A DNA stretch of 11,698 nucleotides, from contig CAYJME010000094.1 in assembly GCA_964370795.1 (NCBI GenBank), forward strand, positions 1 through 11,698, in the 5' to 3' direction. A program made the translations under genes and the position numbers. The DNA comes from JAHFOW01 sp964370795. Its GTDB lineage: Bacteria > Planctomycetota > Brocadiia > Brocadiales > Brocadiaceae. Position 1 is the first letter of the stretch, and each line of letters opens with the position of its first letter. The notes beneath the pieces were generated by a model. That model was not told the origin of the DNA, made no database searches, and saw only the letters and a list, made by a program, of their open reading frames with translations. Positions 1 to 5,956 of this stretch are shown here, piece by piece.

Positions 1-525
1 CCCCATTCAAGTGCTATTGTTCCTGCCTGCATACCTTTCGGATCTATCAAATTCACCGGATTATTTCTCACATACACATACATATTAATACCGCCCAATA
101 ACCCAATCGGGTCTTCGCTAATAAACCTTCCTATCAAGGGCAAATAATATCTGGCACGGTAGAAATAAAGACCCGTTTCGACGTCAAACTCACGCCCGGT
201 GTAACGGAAGGGATTCGATAGCGTACCCGTGGAGACCGTCAGGTTTCCAAACGAGTCGTACCTGTACGTCGAAGCAAGGCTACCCTTGGAATCGGACAGA
301 GACGTAACCGAACCGAGCCCATCAGCCTGGTAATAGCTCGTAGTATTCCCGCGCAGCATTGCTAAGGGTTCATCGATGCCGATGGATTGGGTGTAGCGGG
401 CAATCAAAGTTCCAGTAGCGTCTACTTCCTCTATAACGTTTAAGCCGTCATAGACGAAGATGGTCGTGCCCAATGGTGAAGACTTGTAGATACTCCTGCC
501 AAAGGGGTCATATTGGAAGTTGACA
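1..525 (-). pseudogene. Start-less Rhs core fragment leading into a second C-terminal tip (partial)
   Basis: Read on the minus strand, positions 525 to 1 are open and encode the last part of an Rhs core: YDPFGR, a DEPLAMLRG stretch, YYQADGLGSVTSL, YRYDSFGN, then RYTGREFD, YRARYY and GRFISEDPIG, ending with NNPVNLIDPKG. After DPKG the sequence changes to MQAGTIALEWG and runs out of the window, so a new tip begins here. It closely matches 1925-2412 of the large Rhs gene upstream, but has Arg (CGT) where that gene has TGA. Homology stops abruptly at 525. The frame continues for about 21 codons of unrelated sequence to a TGA at 588-590, with no ATG. It therefore lacks a start and most of the Rhs core. 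I infer a displaced orphan Rhs tip cassette rather than an expressed gene, although it could serve as a donor for recombination with the main gene. Confidence 0.8.
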
Positions 526-551
526 GGCAGGCAGGGAAGGCATTGCCTGCC
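526..551. repeat. 8-bp inverted repeat at the breakpoint of the Rhs duplication
   Basis: GGCAGGCA at 526-533 and TGCCTGCC at 544-551 form a perfect 8-bp stem with a 10-nt loop. It begins at the exact base where the similarity between the orphan Rhs fragment and the main Rhs gene ends (tgacag is shared; the following bases differ). It may be a small palindromic repeat or the scar of the rearrangement. No T tract follows on either strand, so it does not look like an intrinsic terminator. Confidence 0.5.
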
Positions 552-756
552 AAAATAAATTTCGTCAAGACCATTTCGATCCAATCTTCATGCAGAACCC
601 TCCCGATTACTCAGTTTTTGGTAGGCGGTGCCGACCCTACATGACTGGTAACTAAAATCCAGAGCTTCTTACGATAACGAAAATCGACGGGTTGAAGTTG
701 TATTTATAGATTATGTTTTTTTGTATTGAGAAATTACCTCTTAGGAATACTGTTTT
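552..756. other. Stretch without a recognisable gene
   Basis: About 200 bases between the Rhs fragment and the repeat next to the assembly gap. A GGGAGG on the minus strand lies ahead of an ATG at about 591, but that ORF has only eight codons. I see no RNA gene and no convincing coding sequence. It most likely holds remnants of whatever once separated the two Rhs tips. Confidence 0.4.
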
Positions 757-789
757 TTCACTTGACGATAACCTCAATAGGTGACCCCA
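757..789. repeat. 33-bp direct repeat, left copy
   Basis: This 33-base sequence, beginning ttcacttgac and ending ggtgacccca, is identical to 868-900. The two copies stand in the same orientation on either side of the 10-N gap and diverge at once on the right (the left side of the second copy is N). It may be contig ends joined without resolving an overlap, or a genuine short duplication. Confidence 0.85.
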
Positions 790-847
790 CCCCTTTCTGC
801 AAAATGGTATTACTATTCAAGTCTACTGTGCTTTGATTGCCAGTCTG
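758..847 (-). pseudogene. Possible C-terminal end of an unidentified protein
   Basis: On the minus strand this stretch stays open for 29 codons after a TAA at 848-850 and ends with TGA at 758-760. The predicted end, STVDLNSNTILQKG followed by VGSPIEVIVK, looks like ordinary protein sequence. The last nine codons (GSPIEVIVK-stop) are repeated exactly on the other side of the N gap. There is no start codon with a ribosome-binding site, so if it is real it is the tail of a gene broken by the gap or by a rearrangement. The family is not recognised. The composition is the only evidence, so confidence is low. Confidence 0.25.
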
Positions 848-857
848 TTAATCAGAT

Positions 858-867
858 NNNNNNNNNN
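858..867. other. Assembly gap (10 N)
   Basis: Ten undetermined bases. Ten is a conventional filler length, so the true distance is unknown. The sequence to the left (1-857) may not be truly adjacent to the sequence on the right. The orphan Rhs fragment and the Rhs-tip region lie on opposite sides of the gap. Confidence 0.97.
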
Positions 868-900
868 TTCACTTGACGATAACCTCAATAGGTGACCCCA
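868..900. repeat. 33-bp direct repeat, right copy
   Basis: Exact copy of 757-789, starting directly after the N run and ending 8 bases before the stop codon of the secreted protein gene. On the minus strand it reads as GSPIEVIVK-stop, here preceded by an in-frame ATG (ATGGGGTCACC) with GAAGGG just upstream. This would make only a 10-codon ORF, so I do not call a gene. Confidence 0.85.
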
Positions 901-908
901 TGACCCTT

Positions 909-1562
909 CTACTTGCTTCCAATACCCCATCGAATGTTATTAATCGTGATACTATTGTTTTGTCCAATAGATACACCAAAATGACTGTCTACGCTGGGGC
1001 AATTGAATGAAAGGCCTATGCCATTAATATACATAGTGCATATCTCATTGACTCCGCCTGTAGGATCGTAGCCTGTAGTTATATCCAAGGTATTTGACTT
1101 TTCATTTATCACCAGATCAATTGTTTTGCCGTTAGCAGACTCTACTTTAAGAATATTGGATTTGCTATCAAAGGCAGCAAGATTCATCTTATTATTTCTG
1201 ATAATAACGCCTATTTCGCCATAGATAAATCCATATTCACTATTTCTATCCTGAATTGCAAAATCAAATCTGAATGATTTTGGCTTTCTGCTTAACTTAT
1301 CAAGTGAAATTAAATATACGGGAGTGCCGGCTGACTTTCCGACAATGGACAATTTCTTGTTAACTTCTTTAACTTCCCATTTGCCGGTATATCTAAACAG
1401 CTTAAGCGGCTGACCGTAAGCATATTTTTCGATGATAATATCTTTTGCTAAAGGGATTTTAGTAGGCGGCGACAGCACTTCGGCATCGGTTTTGTCTATA
1501 AAGACCATTAGCATACTCATAAAAAACAATAGCCTTACTTTAGATAGTATTGATAACATCAT
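909..1562 (-). CDS. Secreted hypothetical protein next to the Rhs tip; candidate immunity protein
   Basis: The product has 217 residues from the ATG at 1562. A GTG at 1583 would add seven residues but overlaps the end of the Rhs tip and has a poorly spaced GGAAG; neither start has a strong ribosome-binding site. The N-terminus (MMLSILSKVR, then the hydrophobic LLFFMSMLMVFI and a TDA-E cleavage site) is a typical Sec signal peptide, so the protein is probably exported. The mature part is rich in beta-strand-like alternation (GKWEVKEVNKKLSIVGKS; SFRFDFAIQDRN; EIGVIIRNNKMNLAAFDS), which hints at a jelly-roll or LamG-like sandwich, but I do not recognise the family. It starts 5 nt after the Rhs tip ends. 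In polymorphic toxin loci that position holds the immunity gene, and an exported immunity protein would fit an exported Rhs protein. That role is inference from position only. Confidence 0.7.
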   Translation of the reverse strand: MMLSILSKVRLLFFMSMLMVFIDKTDAEVLSPPTKIPLAKDIIIEKYAYGQPLKLFRYTGKWEVKEVNKKLSIVGKSAGTPVYLISLDKLSRKPKSFRFDFAIQDRNSEYGFIYGEIGVIIRNNKMNLAAFDSKSNILKVESANGKTIDLVINEKSNTLDITTGYDPTGGVNEICTMYINGIGLSFNCPSVDSHFGVSIGQNNSITINNIRWGIGSK

Positions 1563-1567
1563 TAATC

Positions 1568-2089
1568 TCAATTCGCTGGCCACGGATTAGGGTTCTTCCA
1601 CGAAATACCAGCTCTAGACAGAACATTCTCAACCCAATGACAGCAGTTGTACTTAGTCACGCTGTACTTAGGGTACGCCATTTCATTAGCAATGAATGTC
1701 ACTAAAGCATCTTTATCATGCTCTGAATATACGAAGGTCGTTTTTGGGTTTTTAACGGGATTAGTTGGCGGCTTTGCTGGACTATATACTTCACTATCGT
1801 ATTGAAAACCCATGTCTGCTTTGAACCATCGCATCTTTCAACAATCAAGACACAGTGAACATAAGACCCTGATGTTACTTTCATGTCTAACGACCTCGAA
1901 AAAACTGATATACGCTCACCAGAAGGATCATTAAAATTCACCGGATTATTTGGCCACATACGCATACAAATTTATCCCTCCCTTAAATCCAATCGGGTCT
2001 TCGCCGATAAACCTTCCCATCAAGGGAGAATAATATCTGGCGCGATAGAAACACAGCCCCGTTTCGGCGTCGAACTCACGACCGGTGTA
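1568..2089 (-). pseudogene. Disrupted end of the Rhs core plus papain/LRAT-like tip domain
   Basis: This is the continuation of the large Rhs gene past its TGA at 2090-2092. In the same frame it reads YTGREFDAETGLCFYRARYY and a GRFIGEDPIGFKGG segment, up to an in-frame TAA at 1946-1948. One extra base near 1949-1955 shifts the frame; corrected, it continues NNPVNFNDPSGERISVF. A second shift near the TTTT at 1805-1808 restores the original frame, which runs to TGA at 1568. The corrected tip of about 120 residues has a strand SYVHCVLIVERCDG and, later, YNCCHWVENVLSRAGI. His on an early strand followed by Asn-Cys at the start of a helix is the order of catalytic residues in permuted papain-like folds (LRAT/YiiX type), as found among Rhs toxin tips. 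As sequenced it cannot be made as part of the Rhs protein. Either it is a dead tip or the sequence contains errors. Confidence 0.6.
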
Positions 2090-5000
2090 TCAGAAAGGAT
2101 TGGTGATCGAACCTGTCGTAGCCATCAGGTTTCCAAACGAGTCGTACCTGTACGTCGAGACGATACTGCCTTTAGAATCGGACAGAGATGTAACTGAACC
2201 GAGCCCATCAGCCTGGTAATAGCTCATGGTATTCCCGCGCAGCATTGCTAAAGGTTCATCGATGCCGAGGGCCTGGGTGTAGCGGGCCATCAAAGTTCCA
2301 TTGGCGCTTACTTCTTCTATAATGTTTAAGCCATCATAGACGAAGATGGTCGTGCCCAGTGGCGAAGACTTGTAGATCCTCCTGCCGAAGGGGTCGTATT
2401 GGAAGCTGACAGTCCCTCCAGAACCTGGAAGAGCAATGCTCGTCAGCCGGTTCTCCGGGTCCCAGATGTAGCTGGTTGTGCCGCCGGCATTGCTCTCGCT
2501 CAGCAAGTTGCCGTTATTATCGTATGAGTACGTCGCGTCGGGTCTCCAGGTGAGTTCATTGGAAGAATCATAGATATAGGGAGAGACCCCAATCGAGATC
2601 AGCCGATTACCGACTCCATCGTAGGAATAGCTTTCGACCGTTGTCAAGTTCTGGGTTGCCGTCACGAGCTGGTAAAGGTTGTCATAGGCGTAGTTAATGG
2701 CGGCCCCGGAGGGCAGGGGCGTGCGGCTTGTGCGGTTTCCGGTTGCATCGATGGTATAGTTGGCGCCATCCAGAATATTCCTTTGCCTTGCGTGAGAAAC
2801 GGAAAGCAGGCGCGAGAGTGAGTCATAGGTGTAACTGGTTGCTACGGAATTCGGCCTGGAGAGTTTCGTCCGGCGGCCGATTGCGTCATAGGTCCAACTG
2901 AACCCGTTTCTTTGGGGGTCGGTCAGGGAAGTGATACGGTTCAGCGTATTATAGGCGTACGTTGTGATACCGTTCTCCGGATCGGTCATCGAGGTGCGGT
3001 TTGAGGCTGCATCGTAGCCGTAGGAGAGCGTAAAGGACTTGCCGGTCAGGAAAGAGTAACTCGTAATTGTCTGCTTCAGCCTGCCCAGGTTGTCGTAAAC
3101 GAATTGGTACGTGCCCGTGGGATCGCTTACCTGCGTCAGCCGGCTCAGGCTATCATAGCTATAGGTCGCTGTATAGGCAGCATAGCTTTTCTGAGCCATC
3201 CGGTTTAACTGGTCATAGGTGTAGGCAATCGTCTGGCCATTGCGGTCTGTCTTGCTGATGAGATTTCCAACATTGTCGTAGCTGTATGTTTCGAATAGGG
3301 CGGACGGGAAGGTGGTCCTTACGACGCGCCCCAAATTGTCATAGGTAAAACTGGTTGTGCGATTCAATGCATCGACGATGGCAATAAGGTTGCTTTCATT
3401 ATCATAGGAATAGGTCGTCTGATTATTCGCTGCATCGATGACCGAAATCAGCCGGTCCGCATCATCATAGCTGTAATTCGTGATCATGTCGTTCGCATCA
3501 GTAGACGATATCCGGCGCCCCCGGGCATCGTAGGCAAACTGCCGGGTCGAATTATCGGGATGAATAATTCCTGTTAAGCGATTCATCGCATCATAAACAA
3601 ATGATGTGGTTTGACCTAATGCATCCGTAACAGAGGTGCGATTCCCGCGCCCGTCATAACTAAATGACGTCACTTTCTTCTGGGCATTTTTGATTGTGCT
3701 TATCAGCCCGGCCGGAGAATACGTAATGGAGGTCGCGCTGCCTAAAGGATCGGTGACCTTGGTCAACTGTCCCTTTGAATCATAGAGAAACTGGGTCCTC
3801 GGCCCCGGGGTTGCTCCACCGTCAGGTGAAGGTTCGGTCACCGAGGTCAGGTTGCCTTTGGCGTCATACACATAGGTTGTGATATTACCTTGAGGGTCTC
3901 TGGAGGTCAGGATTTCACCGAAGGTGTTATAGGTATACGTCCAGGTCCCGGCTGCGTCTGTCCTGGTGATGCGGTTATCGGCCGAATCATAGGTGTATGA
4001 GATGACATTGCCGTTTGCATCAGTCCGACTCAAACGGTTCCCTGACCCATCAAGCGTAAAGGTCAGGTCGTTTCCTCCCCCACAACTGCTACAACCCGGA
4101 CCTTGAACAGCGGTCAGATAATTTTTGTTCCAAATCTTTACATAGGAATAGGTAGTATTGTTTCCAGCCGAATTAGTCATTACGGTGGAAGTGCCGGAGG
4201 GATACTGAAATGTAATTGACTCTACTGAGTTTGCGCGTGAAGAAGATAATCCACGTCCATTGGCGTCATAGGTATGCGTTTCCAACACCTTCCCTTCACT
4301 ATCGGTTACGCTGATGATGTTGTTGGCACCATCGTACGCATAGTTGATCTGACTGGCATCGGCATAGACTACCTGCGTTAAATTGCTGCCGGCGTAGCTG
4401 AATGTCGCGACTGTTCCGGCTGCATCCTGGGCACTCGTAGCCAGGTTCACATACTGCAGATTGCTGTATGTGAATGATATCCACTGCCCGCCCGGCGCAC
4501 TGACCCTGATAACTCGATCGGAACTGTCATAAGTAACCGTCGTTTGATTTCCGTTACGGTCTGTCGCCGCCAATAAACGCCCGGAATTGCTGAAAATCTT
4601 TTTGGTTCCATTCGCAAAAGAAAGTGTGTACTGCATAGTCGCGCTGTCATATTGGAGTGAGGCGTGCTCGTTTGGCGGGCTCATCACATCGTACGAACAA
4701 GTGGTACATCCGTTGGGCGACTCGAATATCCAGGTATTCCCGGATCCTCGCCAGTATATGATATGGGTGCTGTTGAAGACCTGTAATCGCTCCTCAAAAT
4801 CACTCGTCCAACCTCTGCCAAACATCCCTGCTCCAAAAGGAGGATTGCTACGGTTCCAGAGGCTGTTCCATGTTCTTTTTATTGACAATCCGCCCGCAAG
4901 GCCGGGAACGGAATAATCGGTCCTGGAAATCCAAACATCACCGGTTGTTACATTGATGGGCTGGCCTGCCGTGCTCTCACAATCCGAGGGCCCGGGATCC

Positions 5001-5569
5001 ACGAGTGATGGCGGTGGGGGTAAGATTTGGAAACGTAGGTTATCTATCCTGACAACGGCCGAATATTTGCGGATATATTCAAACTTATGAAATCTGGTCG
5101 GAGGTGGTGGTGGAGGCGGCAACCAACTCCCAATTTCGTCTTGACGGATGATGCCTCCATAAAGGTCGTAATAGGTGATCGTCGTAGGGACAGCATGATA
5201 CCATATATAAAAAGCTTCCCACGATACATTGGTAGCTTCGACCGGGGTGACACCGTCAGTTGGATCGACAAAAGATGCGCTCATAGACTCGCAATAGGGA
5301 GAGTCGGAAACCTTTAGAGCCCCACCGGAGCCATCTGTGTATAGAAGGATGACTGGGGGATACGGATCACCCGAAAAAACAATCCCCCGATTCTGATATT
5401 GGTTCGTTACGGGGGTTCCCTCAGGGTACTCATCGAAGGTGATGAGCTCTGCACTGGCCTTATCGATGGCCATCAGCGGGCTTATTGCCAACACTAATAT
5501 GAAAAGAGCGAGGAGGTAAATTCTATAGATCGTTAGGCGGGTCAGGAAGGAATAATTATGATTACGCAT
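2090..5569 (-). CDS. Exported Rhs/YD-repeat protein, stopped early in the core
   Basis: The product has 1159 residues. The start ATG at 5569 has GGGAG (5578-5582) 8 nt upstream. Residues 1-40 form a signal peptide (hydrophobic YLLALFILVLAISPLMA, cleavage after ASA). Residues 43-67 (ITFDEYPEGTPVTNQY...GIVFSG) are a beta-module seen in exported proteins of PEP-CTERM-rich bacteria. A proline stretch (PPPPPPP near 151-157) precedes a DUF6531-type start of the Rhs shell, AGQPINVTTGDVWISRT (201-217). About thirty YD repeats of the form YxYDxxGR follow, and the conserved Rhs end DGLGSVTSLSD...YRYDSFGN. Such shells are known to form hollow beta-cages that hold a C-terminal toxin. Here a TGA at 2090-2092 stands where the paralogous copy at 204-206 has CGT (Arg), so the protein ends about 50 residues before the usual tip junction. 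No VgrG, PAAR or Tc partner is visible, so export by Sec to the periplasm or cell surface is most likely. Confidence 0.9.
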   Translation of the reverse strand: MRNHNYSFLTRLTIYRIYLLALFILVLAISPLMAIDKASAELITFDEYPEGTPVTNQYQNRGIVFSGDPYPPVILLYTDGSGGALKVSDSPYCESMSASFVDPTDGVTPVEATNVSWEAFYIWYHAVPTTITYYDLYGGIIRQDEIGSWLPPPPPPPTRFHKFEYIRKYSAVVRIDNLRFQILPPPPSLVDPGPSDCESTAGQPINVTTGDVWISRTDYSVPGLAGGLSIKRTWNSLWNRSNPPFGAGMFGRGWTSDFEERLQVFNSTHIIYWRGSGNTWIFESPNGCTTCSYDVMSPPNEHASLQYDSATMQYTLSFANGTKKIFSNSGRLLAATDRNGNQTTVTYDSSDRVIRVSAPGGQWISFTYSNLQYVNLATSAQDAAGTVATFSYAGSNLTQVVYADASQINYAYDGANNIISVTDSEGKVLETHTYDANGRGLSSSRANSVESITFQYPSGTSTVMTNSAGNNTTYSYVKIWNKNYLTAVQGPGCSSCGGGNDLTFTLDGSGNRLSRTDANGNVISYTYDSADNRITRTDAAGTWTYTYNTFGEILTSRDPQGNITTYVYDAKGNLTSVTEPSPDGGATPGPRTQFLYDSKGQLTKVTDPLGSATSITYSPAGLISTIKNAQKKVTSFSYDGRGNRTSVTDALGQTTSFVYDAMNRLTGIIHPDNSTRQFAYDARGRRISSTDANDMITNYSYDDADRLISVIDAANNQTTYSYDNESNLIAIVDALNRTTSFTYDNLGRVVRTTFPSALFETYSYDNVGNLISKTDRNGQTIAYTYDQLNRMAQKSYAAYTATYSYDSLSRLTQVSDPTGTYQFVYDNLGRLKQTITSYSFLTGKSFTLSYGYDAASNRTSMTDPENGITTYAYNTLNRITSLTDPQRNGFSWTYDAIGRRTKLSRPNSVATSYTYDSLSRLLSVSHARQRNILDGANYTIDATGNRTSRTPLPSGAAINYAYDNLYQLVTATQNLTTVESYSYDGVGNRLISIGVSPYIYDSSNELTWRPDATYSYDNNGNLLSESNAGGTTSYIWDPENRLTSIALPGSGGTVSFQYDPFGRRIYKSSPLGTTIFVYDGLNIIEEVSANGTLMARYTQALGIDEPLAMLRGNTMSYYQADGLGSVTSLSDSKGSIVSTYRYDSFGNLMATTGSITNPF

Positions 5570-5624
5570 AATTTGATCTCCCGAATAATGAATGCAAGAG
5601 AGAAAATTGCCTTTTACTTAGGGT

Positions 5625-5653
5625 AATAAAGCATAAAATGAATAAAATGTCAA
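5625..5653 (-). promoter_or_regulatory. Possible sigma-70 promoter of the Rhs gene
   Basis: On the minus strand a perfect TTGACA (5653-5648) is followed, after 17 bases, by TTTATT (5630-5625), about 55 bases ahead of the Rhs start codon. The -10 match is weak, so only the -35 and the position support it. Confidence 0.35.
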
Positions 5654-5723
5654 GCTTTTTTATTCCTTCAGCCAAAACGAACACCAAAGAGTAGTATGAA
5701 ACAGCAGGGGTATTATATGTGCA

Positions 5724-5755
5724 TGGGTAATTTCCAGCAAATTACCCAATTTTTT
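5724..5755 (+). terminator. Terminator-like hairpin in the leader, with an alternative partner downstream
   Basis: TGGGTAATTT (5724-5733) and AAATTACCCA (5739-5748) form a perfect 10-bp stem with loop CCAGC, followed by six T on the plus strand (5750-5755). This is the shape of an intrinsic terminator, although the stem is AT-rich. No plus-strand gene lies upstream, because the Rhs gene is divergent, so if it acts it would act within a leader transcript for the ligase gene or stop stray transcription. The left arm, extended as CATGGGTAA (5722-5730), is also perfectly complementary to TTACCCATG (5802-5810), so two exclusive folds are possible. Confidence 0.45.
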
Positions 5756-5807
5756 GGTTGAATTGCCGGGGAATCGACAAACTAAAAACAAGATCATAGG
5801 GTTACCC

Positions 5808-5930
5808 ATGGAAAGACTTTTGTTAAACAAAAAATCTATAAAAATAGTATTGAACTCAGAAGCTGAAGTATTACAATATATAAAATACGTTTTAAGGGCA
5901 GAAGTATTTTATGCGACAGTACATTATTAA
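5808..5930 (+). CDS. Possible small ORF of 40 codons in the leader
   Basis: ATG at 5808 is preceded by AGGG (5798-5801) at a spacing of 6 nt, and the frame runs to TAA at 5928-5930, 26 nt before the ligase gene. The product would start MERLLLNKKSIKIVLNSEAE and end RAEVFYATVHY. It has no signal peptide, Cys-rich part or known motif, and I do not recognise it. The ribosome-binding site and start lie within the second arm of the alternative hairpin. Against it: the best promoter-like site for the ligase (5850-5877) falls inside it, and the base composition is as AT-rich as non-coding DNA here. It could be a leader peptide, a small protein, or chance. Confidence 0.25.
   Translation: MERLLLNKKSIKIVLNSEAEVLQYIKYVLRAEVFYATVHY
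5850..5877 (+). promoter_or_regulatory. Possible sigma-70 promoter of the ligase gene
   Basis: TTGAAC (5850-5855), a 16-base spacer and TACAAT (5872-5877, five of six consensus bases) lie about 80 bases before the ligase start codon in an AT-rich stretch. No other site on the plus strand of this intergenic region looks as good. Not tested against background frequency. Confidence 0.35.
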
Positions 5931-5956
5931 AACAATCTTTTAGCAACTGAAATTTT

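Noticed and set aside
757..900. Insertion-sequence ends around the N gap
   Set aside because: The repeats are direct rather than inverted, no transposase is visible, and no target-site duplication can be seen. A contig-end effect is simpler.
1883..2197. 104-codon plus-strand ORF over the Rhs end
   Set aside because: It lies antisense to conserved Rhs core sequence (YTGREFD, YRARYY), which explains the open frame. Its translation has no recognisable pattern.
2412..4900. Regular repeat spacing that might suggest a CRISPR or tandem DNA repeat
   Set aside because: The periodicity is that of degenerate YD protein repeats; the DNA units are not identical and have no spacer structure.
4587..4916. 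109-codon plus-strand ORF inside the Rhs gene
   Set aside because: Antisense shadow of the Rhs shell start (RTWNSLWNRSNPPFG region), with no own ribosome-binding site or family pattern.
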